Below are positions 34,025 through 42,232 of a DNA stretch of 64,000 nucleotides, one piece after another (the stretch's first letter is position 1; each line of letters starts with the position of its first letter). The position numbers were made by a program, and so were the translations under genes. The stretch lies in contig SCUS01000050.1 in assembly GCA_004297725.1 (NCBI GenBank), positions 1-64,000 of the forward strand. The letters are read 5' to 3'. The DNA is from Myxococcaceae bacterium. Its GTDB lineage: Bacteria > Myxococcota_A > Polyangia > Polyangiales > Ga0077539. The notes under the pieces are model-generated. The model saw only the letters and a list, made by a program, of their open reading frames with translations, searched no databases and was not told the origin of the DNA.

Positions 34025-36771
34025 CACGCGAAGTAGGGTGCGAGGTTGAGGGGAGCGCGCACCGTCGCGCCGTCCGCCAGGACGAGGTGCACCATCACCG
34101 AGGTGGGCGACGAGGGGCAGAGGTAGAGCCGGCCCGCCGCCTCGGGGGGAATCTCCGGGCGTACGGAGATGATCCTCGGGTCGTTGGCGCTCATGCGGCC
34201 GGGCTCGTACTCCTTGGCGATGCGGAGGGGCTTCTGGCCGTTCCACGGGCCGAAGTCGAGGTAGTGCTCGCCGAAGGGGTCGGGGTTCTGCGGCAGCGTG
34301 CCCATCGGCAGCAGCGCCGTGAACTTCGGGGGGAAGCCCCGGAGGTCGCCCACGAAGAAGCTGAAGCCCTGCGCCGCGCGGACGAGGTGCACGTCGCGGT
34401 TGGCGATGCGAAGCGCCCCGAGGGCCACCGCGGTCTTCGGTGTGACACCGAGGATCTCCGCGCCTCGCTCGACCCTCGACGGGGTCTCGTAGCGGACCAC
34501 GCCCTGCGGAGCGAAGTCGTCCGTCGGGGTCCACACCTTGAGGTCGGGCGCATCCAGCGCCTGCGCCAGCGCCCGCTCCACGTAGTCCGAGCGGGAGCTG
34601 TTGCCCGCCAGCAGGATCACCACCCCCCGCTCCCGCCACCCGCTGGCCGGGGCGAGCGAGCCCGCGGCGCCGGGCTCCCACGGGGTCGACGCGATCATGC
34701 TGGCGAGCTGCCTCGCGCCGTCGCGCACCCGCTCCTCGAGGTGCGTGCCGAGCTTCTTCTGCACGCCGGGGATGTCGCTCTTCAGGGACTCCAGCGCCAC
34801 CTCGGACTCGTCGAGGCGGCGGGCCACCAGCGAGTCGACCCGGGCCATCTCGTTGGCGCGCTTGAACTTCACCTGCTCCAGCGCGAGCGCGTCCTGGAAG
34901 CGGACCTTGTTCTGCCGCGCGGCCAGCGAGCGCTTGTAGAGCTGCGGAGAGCGGGCGAGCTTGTTCTCGGGGATGGTCACCGGGCGCTGCATCGGCACCT
35001 CGCGCGCCTCCATCTCGGGCAGGTGCTCGGGGTGCTGATGAACGAGCCACACCAGCTCGTGGGTGAGGTAGTCGCCGCCGAGGTGGTCGTCCCCGGCGAC
35101 CTGCAGCGTCTCGATGACCGAGGTGCAACCCGAGGCGGACTCCTCCTCGGGCGTTGCGGGTCGGTAGCGGCCGCAGGCGATGTCGAGGGTTCCTCCGCCG
35201 AAGTCGAAGACCGCGAAGCGCAGCTCGCCGAACTTCTCGAGGAGGGGCGCAAACGCCGGGTGTGCGGCCAGCTCGGGGCACACCTCGGCGGCGTAGGCCT
35301 CGGGCTCCGTGGCCTGCATCTGCACCGAGACCTCGTCGGCGGAGATGCCCTCCGGAATGGACAGCAGGATGCCCGCGCGGATCTCCTCGATGAGCAGCGC
35401 GCGAGCCCGCTCGTCGAACTCCGCGGGGTAGGTCAGCCAGTAGCGGAGGAAGACCTCCTGCCCGGGGCGGTTGATGGCCCGACCCAGGAGGTAGGCGTAG
35501 GCCCGCACGACCATCCGCACCCGGGGTTCGTCGAGGAGGAAGTCGGCCTTCTTCTCGCGGTCGCGGAGCTGCGGCGCCTGGTCGAGCGCGAATACCCGCT
35601 CGGGTAACGACTTGATCTCCGTGACCACCGCGTTGGGAAACTCGCTGAGCTTCTCCCTCGCCGCGTGGGAGGCCTGCACCACGCGCAGGAGGTCGGGGAA
35701 GCGCCGCGTGGCGTCGCGCGAGGAGAGCTCGGCCCAGAGGCGCTCGTGGTCCTCGATGAGGAGCACGGTGGGGTTCTCCGCGGGGTTGGTGCGCGCGTCG
35801 GGGGGAGAGCCGAGGCGCATCAGCGAGCGGTAGCCCTGGTGGGTGAAGGCCGCGACGGTGGCGGTGGTGCCGAAGTCGATGCCGACGCCGGAGAGGCGGC
35901 GGAAGGTCGGTAGCGAGGGCCTCGGGTCGCGAAGACGAAGGGCGACCACGCGGGTCCAGGTGAGGCGGAGGGAGGGGAGGTCGAGGCCCTCGACGGGAGC
36001 GACGGAGAGCGGGTGGGAGACGGCGATGCGCAGCGGGAGGTCGACCCCTTCGGGGGGGACGCCCTCCCCCAGCGACGGGTGCGAGGTGTCGACATACAGC
36101 TCGGTGTATGTTCGTCGGCCGCCCGCGCGGCGCGAGGGGTCTTCGCGCACGGCCTCGCTGGAGAAGGTCGGGTGCTCTACGCGAAGGCCGACGTCGGCGG
36201 GGCGGGCGTCGAGCGAGAAGGGGGAGTCGTCGGGGGCGCGACGCCAGTCGACGAGCAGGCGCAGGCGCCAGCGGCCGGTGCCGACCCAGAAGCCCTCCTC
36301 GGGGTTCTGGAGGTCGAAGAGCTGGCGCTCGGGGGCGTTGACCAGGATGGAGTCGGTGGCCTCGCGGAGCTCGAAGGAGTCGGGCTCCAGCGAGAGGGTC
36401 GTGGGCACGAGCTGGAGGCGGGCCAGCTGGAGCGGGCGACCGGCGACGAGCAGGTCGACCCGGCGGGGATCGCCCGCGAGCGCAGAGAGCGCCGCGAAGG
36501 GGACGGAGAGCTCGACGTCGAAGGTGAGGTCGTCGCGCACGGTGGCCGGGACGATGGCCGAGAGGGTGACGCGGTCGACGGCGAGGGCGGCCTCGAAGGG
36601 CTGCTCGCAGACGCCGGAGGCGCGCACCACGAGGCGGCCGGTGGTGGGCCACGCCGAGGGCAGCGGGAGCCGCACGGTGTGCAGCGCGTCGACGGGCGCA
36701 TCGGGGTGCACCACGAGGTCGGCGCCGTGGAGCTCGTAGGTGAAGGAGTCAACGCGCACGGCATCGGTCAT
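34024..36771 (-). CDS. atypical Hsp70-family ATPase with N-terminal beta domain
   Basis: 915 aa. The Hsp70/actin ATPase core begins only at about residue 295: phosphate-1 motif GIDFGTT (297-303), phosphate-2 motif VFDFGGGTLDIACG (521-534), connecting helices in between, and adenosine motif VVILLAGNSSRSDYV (717-731). The first 290 residues are a beta-rich module not found in DnaK, and the C-terminus lacks a normal substrate-binding domain and lid. A charged helical insert (about 600-690) lies inside the ATPase part. It is therefore a divergent Hsp70-like switch with the binding domain apparently in front. It is coupled to the coiled-coil gene and follows the TPR-like membrane protein gene on the same strand. 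Confidence 0.82.
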   Translation of the reverse strand: MTDAVRVDSFTYELHGADLVVHPDAPVDALHTVRLPLPSAWPTTGRLVVRASGVCEQPFEAALAVDRVTLSAIVPATVRDDLTFDVELSVPFAALSALAGDPRRVDLLVAGRPLQLARLQLVPTTLSLEPDSFELREATDSILVNAPERQLFDLQNPEEGFWVGTGRWRLRLLVDWRRAPDDSPFSLDARPADVGLRVEHPTFSSEAVREDPSRRAGGRRTYTELYVDTSHPSLGEGVPPEGVDLPLRIAVSHPLSVAPVEGLDLPSLRLTWTRVVALRLRDPRPSLPTFRRLSGVGIDFGTTATVAAFTHQGYRSLMRLGSPPDARTNPAENPTVLLIEDHERLWAELSSRDATRRFPDLLRVVQASHAAREKLSEFPNAVVTEIKSLPERVFALDQAPQLRDREKKADFLLDEPRVRMVVRAYAYLLGRAINRPGQEVFLRYWLTYPAEFDERARALLIEEIRAGILLSIPEGISADEVSVQMQATEPEAYAAEVCPELAAHPAFAPLLEKFGELRFAVFDFGGGTLDIACGRYRPATPEEESASGCTSVIETLQVAGDDHLGGDYLTHELVWLVHQHPEHLPEMEAREVPMQRPVTIPENKLARSPQLYKRSLAARQNKVRFQDALALEQVKFKRANEMARVDSLVARRLDESEVALESLKSDIPGVQKKLGTHLEERVRDGARQLASMIASTPWEPGAAGSLAPASGWRERGVVILLAGNSSRSDYVERALAQALDAPDLKVWTPTDDFAPQGVVRYETPSRVERGAEILGVTPKTAVALGALRIANRDVHLVRAAQGFSFFVGDLRGFPPKFTALLPMGTLPQNPDPFGEHYLDFGPWNGQKPLRIAKEYEPGRMSANDPRIISVRPEIPPEAAGRLYLCPSSPTSVMVHLVLADGATVRAPLNLAPYFA

Positions 36772-36816
36772 GGCAGTGCGCGCGGTTGTATCACGGGGCT
36801 CAGGGCCCTTCCCCGC

Positions 36817-39639
36817 TCACTCCGCCTCGACCCGCAGCGCCAGCCCCCGGTCGCCGGAGGCCTCCTCGCGCAGCGCCGCCAGCGCCCAGCGCGCCTCCGC
36901 CGGCGCGCCCTCCCCCGGGTCCAGCGCCCCATGGAACCAGTCCGACGCCGCGGCCCGCTCGCCCGCGGCCAGGGCCTTCAGCCCGAGGTAGTACGCCGTC
37001 TGCCACTCCTGCTCCCTCGTGTCGGCCAGCGCGCGCACCGCCTCCATGGGCGACAGGTCCATCAGGTGCCTCGCCAGCGTGTGGGCCCAGCCCCCGTTGT
37101 CGCTCGCCCTCAGGTGCTCCAGCAGCTCGGGCCGGTGCGGGTCGCTCGCTCCCTCCCTCAGCGACGACGCCGCCCTCAGCAGCCACACCCTGTCCCCCGC
37201 GGGGCCCCCCGGAGGAGCGTCCACCACGCCCCACAGCACCTCGCCCAGCCGCCGCGCATACGCCGCGTCGGCGAGCTCCACCCGCTCAGGGCCCGGGACC
37301 TCTCCCTGCAGCCACTCCCCCGCCGGCAGCTCGCCCTCGCTCGCCACCCTCATCGCGTAGCGCGCCAGCAGCAGCTCCCGGTGCGCGTCTCCCTCCGCCC
37401 TCAGGCTCTCGTGGATCTGCGCCGCGATGCCCCCGTGCCCCGCCCTCAGCATCGCCCTGAGCAGCGCCGAGCGCCGCAGCACGTCCACCTCCGGCCCCAG
37501 CGCGGCCAGCGCCGCCCGGCCCTCGGTCGGAGAGCGCCCGCTGAACACCGCGTCGAAGCTCTGCCCCACGGTCTCCTCCCAGGTCGGCTCGCTCATCGCC
37601 CCGGCCCTCGACGACAGCGCCTCCGCCGCCGCCGCGTGGTTCGAGCGGCGCCAGCACGCCTCCGCCAGCAGCGCCGTGGTGGGCGCGTGCTCGTCCCGGT
37701 CCCACGCCCTCCGCGCGAGGCGCTCGGCCTCCTCGAAGCGCTCCAGCTCGATCAGCGCCCTCGCCCCGGCCGAGAGCGCGGGCACCGAGTCCGACGTCGC
37801 CCAGGGCTCCAGCACCCTCCACGCCCCAGGCAGGTCGCGCATCCGCAGCAGCGCCTCGCCCAGCGCCGCCGCCACCGCCACCTGCGCGGCCGCCGAGGCG
37901 CGGTGGTTCGACGACACCCACGCCGTCAGCGTGTCCCTCGCCCTCGACGCCTCGCCCCGGGCGATCAGCGCCATGCCCCACTGGGCCATCAGCTCCCCGT
38001 CGCCGCGGGTCTCGTCGAGGAGCGCCTGCCACGCCGCGTCCTGCTGCGCCGAGTCCGGCCCCGGGGTCCTCGCCAGGGGCCGCAGCGCCGCGACGCGCCC
38101 CGCGGGAGGGCCCGTCCTCGCCAGCGCCAGCAATCCCTCGCGGTCGCCGCGGATCACCGCCAGCCGCGCGCCCGCCGCCGCGTCGAAGCCCGGCGCCTGC
38201 GCCACCCCCGCCGCCAGCATCGCCTCCGCCCTCGGGACATCGTACGCGCCGTCGATCAGCAGCGAGCCCAGCGCGAGCCGGTGCGCCGGGCGCTGGTCCA
38301 TCAGCCGCGCGAGGCGCTCGATGGCCGACATCACCGCGGTCGTGCCTCCGCCCCCTTCGGCCACCAGCACCCGCAGGCTGCGCAGCGCCACGGGGATCCC
38401 GACGCCCGCGGCCCCGCCCACGTCCTGCGCCAGCGTCGCCCTCGCCGACGCGCTCGCCGACGCCACGATGTACCGCCTCGCCCAGGAGAGCCACGCGTCG
38501 CCCAGGGGGTCGGAGGGGTTGCCCAGCAGCGCCAGCACCTCCTGCGCCTGCGACGGGGTCGAGGCCGCCTGCTGCGCCGCGGAGAGCACCCGCATCAGCC
38601 CGTCGCCCCAGCGCGACCGCCGTCGCGACTCCGTCACGGAGCGATCGATCCAGCCGCCGTCGGCGACCTCCGCGGTCTCCAGCGCCGAGAAGCGCGCGAA
38701 GGCCGCCGCGCCCGCCCCCGACATCGTCCCCTCGTCGCGCTCCAGGGCGGTCAATACCTGACCCGGTATGTCCTGCGCCGCCCGGCGCGCCCCCGCGAGG
38801 TCCGTCCTCGGGGCGGCGTCTCCCTCGCGAGGGCCCAGCACCCTCGCGACCGCCTCGCGCTGCGACGTCGTCAGCGCCTCGAGGCGACCCGCCGCCTCGG
38901 CGGTGTAGGTCATCGCGTGGCAGAGCAGCGCCTCGCCCAGCGGGTCGGGGGTGCCCGCCGAGCGCGCCAGGGCCAGCGCCGAGAGCGCCCTGGCCGCGAC
39001 CGCGTCGCCGAGCCCCAGCGGGTCCCTGGAGAGCGCGGCGGTGAGCGCGAGCGCGCGGCCCAGCGCCACGACGTCGGACCCCCGGTGGGGGCCGGCGATC
39101 CAGCGGGCGTCCGCGGCGCGGGCGGCGGCCCAGGGGTCGCGCAGCATCGGGGCGGCGAGGGCGTCGCTGCGGGGCGGAGGCTCCGGGGCGAGCTGCGCCC
39201 TCGTGGGGAGGTCGCGCTCCGTGGCGAAGGCCACCGCCGCGGTGAGCATGGCGTCGAAGGTGACGTCCCTCGGGAGCGTCGCCACCGGGGCCCCGCGCAC
39301 CAGCACCGACCACCCATCACGGCTGGGGCGCAGCTCGGGCGCGGGCGCCGCCGGGGTCTCGAGCGAGGCGAGGTGCTGGAGCGCGAGGGCGAAGCGGGCG
39401 TCCGGGCGCAGGACGTAGCGGGCGTCGAGGCGGGCGCTGAGCTCGCGGAGGGTGGCGGGCAGCACGGCGCGCTCCGGGGCGGCGACCGTGCGCGCGACGC
39501 GGGGCGCCGGAGGGCGGGCGACGGCGGGTCGGCGCGGCGGAGCGGGCGGAGCAGGGCTTCTCGTGGCGACCAGCGCCGCGCCCACCGCGGCGAGCGCGAT
39601 GACGATGGCGGGCGCGATCACGAGGCGTCGATGGTCCAT
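36817..39639 (-). CDS. membrane-anchored helical-repeat (TPR-like) protein
   Basis: 940 aa from the ATG at 39639, chosen because it begins a signal anchor (MDHRRLVIAPAIVIALAAVGAALVA). A Pro/Ala-rich linker follows, then about 850 residues of Ala/Leu-rich helical hairpins with TPR-like spacing (ALGEALLRMRDLPGAWRVLE; ALIELERFEEAERLARRAW). It should be anchored in the inner membrane with a large repeat domain in the periplasm. No enzyme motif is seen. It lies 45 bases upstream of the Hsp70-like gene and is probably first in that operon. The function is unknown. Confidence 0.7.
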   Translation of the reverse strand: MDHRRLVIAPAIVIALAAVGAALVATRSPAPPAPPRRPAVARPPAPRVARTVAAPERAVLPATLRELSARLDARYVLRPDARFALALQHLASLETPAAPAPELRPSRDGWSVLVRGAPVATLPRDVTFDAMLTAAVAFATERDLPTRAQLAPEPPPRSDALAAPMLRDPWAAARAADARWIAGPHRGSDVVALGRALALTAALSRDPLGLGDAVAARALSALALARSAGTPDPLGEALLCHAMTYTAEAAGRLEALTTSQREAVARVLGPREGDAAPRTDLAGARRAAQDIPGQVLTALERDEGTMSGAGAAAFARFSALETAEVADGGWIDRSVTESRRRSRWGDGLMRVLSAAQQAASTPSQAQEVLALLGNPSDPLGDAWLSWARRYIVASASASARATLAQDVGGAAGVGIPVALRSLRVLVAEGGGGTTAVMSAIERLARLMDQRPAHRLALGSLLIDGAYDVPRAEAMLAAGVAQAPGFDAAAGARLAVIRGDREGLLALARTGPPAGRVAALRPLARTPGPDSAQQDAAWQALLDETRGDGELMAQWGMALIARGEASRARDTLTAWVSSNHRASAAAQVAVAAALGEALLRMRDLPGAWRVLEPWATSDSVPALSAGARALIELERFEEAERLARRAWDRDEHAPTTALLAEACWRRSNHAAAAEALSSRAGAMSEPTWEETVGQSFDAVFSGRSPTEGRAALAALGPEVDVLRRSALLRAMLRAGHGGIAAQIHESLRAEGDAHRELLLARYAMRVASEGELPAGEWLQGEVPGPERVELADAAYARRLGEVLWGVVDAPPGGPAGDRVWLLRAASSLREGASDPHRPELLEHLRASDNGGWAHTLARHLMDLSPMEAVRALADTREQEWQTAYYLGLKALAAGERAAASDWFHGALDPGEGAPAEARWALAALREEASGDRGLALRVEAE

Positions 39640-39747
39640 GTCTCTCGCGGTGGCAGTGGAGGGGGACGGCGCCGCGACCGACGCCGCAGCCGGGATCCAG
39701 GGTGCCGACGAAGGGGGGGGTCGCGTCAATAACTCCGCAGAGCCCAT

Positions 39748-39776
39748 GGGACAGTGACGGCGGCGGCGGGTATAAG
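39748..39776 (+). promoter_or_regulatory. putative promoter of add
   Basis: GGGACA, 17 bases, TATAAG; the -10 ends 9 bases before the ATG at 39786 and no Shine-Dalgarno is present. This is the best -10 match in the window. Confidence 0.5.
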
Positions 39777-39785
39777 CCCCCGACG

Positions 39786-40889
39786 ATGAAGACGCTTACC
39801 CTCGAACAGATCCGCAAGCTGCCGAAGACCGACCTCCACGTGCACCTCGACGGGTCGCTCCGGCTGTCGACGATCCTCGAACTGGCTCGTCAGGACGGCA
39901 TCGAGCTGCCGGCCACCACCGAGGCGGGGCTCGCCGCGGCGATGCACGTGGGCGAGAACACCGGCTCGCTCACGGAGTACCTCAAGGCCTTCGACGTCAC
40001 GCTCCGGGTGCTCCAGACCGAGGCGGCGCTCACCCGCGTGGCCTACGAGCTGGGCGAAGACGCCGCCGCCGAGGGCGTCCGCTACATGGAGGTGCGCTAC
40101 TCGCCCATGCTCCACACCCGCGGATCGCTCTCGCTGACCAAGGTCGTCGAGGCGGTGATCAACGGCCTGCGCCGCGCCCAGGACGACTTCGGCATCCACT
40201 CCAACGTGATCATCTGCGGCATCCGCAACATCTCCCCGGAGAGCTCGCTGGAGATGGCCGAGCTCGCGGTGGCCTACAAGAACCGCGGCGTGGTGGGCTT
40301 CGACCTCGCCGGCGCCGAGTACGACCACCCCGCCAAGCACCACAAGGATGCGTTCCAGCTCATCCGCAACAACAACATCAACTGCACCATCCACGCGGGC
40401 GAGGCCTACGGGCCGGAGTCCATCGAGCAGGCGCTGCACGTCTGCGGCGCGCACCGCATCGGCCACGGCTGCCGCCTCCGCGAGGACGGCGACCTGCTCC
40501 ACTACATCACCGACCACCGGGTGCCGCTGGAGTGCTGCCCGTCGAGCAACGTGCAGACCGGCGCCGTGCGTGACCTGCGCTCGCACCCGCTGAAGTTCTA
40601 TCAAGACCTCGGGGTGCGGGTGACGGTCAACACCGACAACCGGCTCATCACGGACACCACCGTGTCCAAGGAGCTGTTCATCGTCCACACGGAGATGGAC
40701 GTCGACTGGCCGAGCCTGAAGAGCATCATCCTCAACGGCTTCAAGAGCGCCTTCCTGCCCTTCCACGAGCGGCGCGCGATGCTTCGCGCGGTGGCCATCG
40801 AGCTCGAGCAGTTCGAGCGGGAGAACCACCTGACGCCCGGCGCCGAGGCCGCTCCGAAGGCCCTGCTCCCGGCCAGCTCCCTGTCCTGA
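39786..40889 (+). CDS. add: adenosine deaminase
   Basis: 367 aa from the ATG at 39786. Zinc and catalytic residues are visible: HVHLDG (His18, His20), TIHAGEAYGPESI (His203, Glu206), RIGHG (His227) and NTDN (Asp284). The enzyme converts adenosine to inosine and ammonia in the cytoplasm for purine salvage. NTDNR in place of the eukaryotic NTDDP is common in bacterial enzymes. A strong hairpin follows its stop. Confidence 0.94.
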   Translation: MKTLTLEQIRKLPKTDLHVHLDGSLRLSTILELARQDGIELPATTEAGLAAAMHVGENTGSLTEYLKAFDVTLRVLQTEAALTRVAYELGEDAAAEGVRYMEVRYSPMLHTRGSLSLTKVVEAVINGLRRAQDDFGIHSNVIICGIRNISPESSLEMAELAVAYKNRGVVGFDLAGAEYDHPAKHHKDAFQLIRNNNINCTIHAGEAYGPESIEQALHVCGAHRIGHGCRLREDGDLLHYITDHRVPLECCPSSNVQTGAVRDLRSHPLKFYQDLGVRVTVNTDNRLITDTTVSKELFIVHTEMDVDWPSLKSIILNGFKSAFLPFHERRAMLRAVAIELEQFERENHLTPGAEAAPKALLPASSLS

Positions 40890-40894
40890 TCGCT

Positions 40895-40924
40895 CCCCCC
40901 CGTCGCATCGTTGCGAGGGGGGGG
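40895..40924 (+). terminator. strong hairpin after add
   Basis: A run of seven C and TCGCA pair with TGCGA and a run of G around a 4-base loop (one bulged G), 6 bases after the add stop. There is no T tract. It lies directly before the promoter of the next gene. Confidence 0.6.
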
Positions 40925-40949
40925 CCATCGCGCCCGGTACCCGACAGGG

Positions 40950-40955
40950 TATGTT
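40950..40955 (+). promoter_or_regulatory. putative -10 box of the second kinase gene
   Basis: TATGTT ends 7 bases before the ATG at 40963. It contains the alternative upstream ATG (40951), which is therefore an unlikely start. Confidence 0.4.
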
Positions 40956-40962
40956 CGGGCCC

Positions 40963-42192
40963 ATGGGATCTGCCGACCGCTCCGACGAGTCCTCCCTGGA
41001 CGCGACGCTGGCCAGCCCGTCGTTTGGCGCCAACCACTCCTTCTCGCTGCCGATCGACAGCCTGGCTCCCGCGGCGCGATCGTCGGCCCCTCGCGCTGGC
41101 GCGGTGCTGCCCCGGTCCGTCGTGACGGACGAGGGGATGCAGCTCGTCGAGCACGCGAGGCCGCGATACCAGACCGTGAAGCGCCTGGGCGAAGGGGCCT
41201 TCGGCGAGGTCGAGCTCTGCGTCGACAACGACATCGAGCGCCGCGTCGCCCTGAAGCGGCTCAAGCCCGACATGCAGGACCCGGACACCATCTCCCGCTT
41301 CACCAGCGAGATCCAGACGGTGGGGCAGCTCGAGCACCCGGGCATCGTGCCGGTGCACGACGTCGGCCTCGACGAGCGCGGCTTCTTCTTCGTGATGAAG
41401 TACGTCGAGGGCGACACCCTCGAGCACGTCATCGACCGCCTCCGCGCGAAGGACCCGAACTACCGCTCCCGCTACAGCGTCGAGGCGCGGGCGGAGATGT
41501 TCCTCCAGCTCTGCCGGGCGGTGCAGTTCGCGCACAGCAAGGGCTGGGTGCACCGGGACATCAAGCCCGCCAACATCATGGTCGGCCCCTTCGGCGAGGT
41601 GATGCTCATGGACTGGGGCCTCGCGAAGCAGGTCGGCCAGAGCGACCCGACCGCGGCCTCGGGCGGCCCCGCCCCGTCGGCCTACGGGACCATGCTGGGC
41701 CACGCCATCGGGACCCCGGCGTACATGTCCCCGGAGCAGGCCCGCGGCGAGCACGACAAGACCGACGCGCGCAGCGACGTGTACTCGCTCTGCGCGGTGC
41801 TCTTCGAGCTGATGGGGCTGCGGCACTACCTCACGCCGAAGCGCAACCTCGACGAGCTCCTGCAGGCCGTGAAGACAGAGCAGCCCATGGGGGCGCTCGC
41901 GATGCACCACAAGCTCGAGATCCCGCCGGAGTACTCGTGGATCATCGCGCGCGGCCTCGACAAGGACCCCGCGAAGCGCTTCGGCTCGGTGGCCGAGCTC
42001 GCGCAGCGGGTGCAGGCCGCGCTCGAGGGCCGAGGGCCGGTGCAGTGCCCGTGCACGGGCATGAAGCGCGCGGGGGGCTGGTGGTCGCGCTTCATCGACC
42101 GGCAGCCCAACCTGGCCATCGCGGGCGCGGTGCTGGCGTCGGCGTCGGCGCTCCTCGGGGTGGTGACGGCGGTACGGATGGTCCTGGGCTGA
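40963..42192 (+). CDS. Hanks-type Ser/Thr protein kinase with C-terminal membrane anchor
   Basis: 409 aa from the ATG at 40963. A 65-residue Ser/Ala-rich leader precedes the kinase domain: glycine loop LGEGAFGEV (75-83), Lys98 in VALKRL, HRDIKPAN (197-204) and DWG (217-219) in place of DFG, as in several bacterial Pkn kinases, then YMSPEQARG. A last hydrophobic helix (LAIAGAVLASASALLGVVTA) puts the kinase on the inner membrane facing the cytoplasm with almost nothing outside, so it is unlikely to sense an external ligand itself. The substrate is unknown. Confidence 0.93.
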   Translation: MGSADRSDESSLDATLASPSFGANHSFSLPIDSLAPAARSSAPRAGAVLPRSVVTDEGMQLVEHARPRYQTVKRLGEGAFGEVELCVDNDIERRVALKRLKPDMQDPDTISRFTSEIQTVGQLEHPGIVPVHDVGLDERGFFFVMKYVEGDTLEHVIDRLRAKDPNYRSRYSVEARAEMFLQLCRAVQFAHSKGWVHRDIKPANIMVGPFGEVMLMDWGLAKQVGQSDPTAASGGPAPSAYGTMLGHAIGTPAYMSPEQARGEHDKTDARSDVYSLCAVLFELMGLRHYLTPKRNLDELLQAVKTEQPMGALAMHHKLEIPPEYSWIIARGLDKDPAKRFGSVAELAQRVQAALEGRGPVQCPCTGMKRAGGWWSRFIDRQPNLAIAGAVLASASALLGVVTAVRMVLG

Positions 42193-42216
42193 GGCGGCCT
42201 TCCCACCGGGGGCGTG

Positions 42217-42222
42217 TTATCC
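42217..42222 (+). promoter_or_regulatory. putative -10 box of the PhoD-like gene
   Basis: TTATCC ends 10 bases before the ATG at 42233 and 25 bases after the kinase stop; no Shine-Dalgarno is present. Confidence 0.25.
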
Positions 42223-42232
42223 AGTCGGCCCG

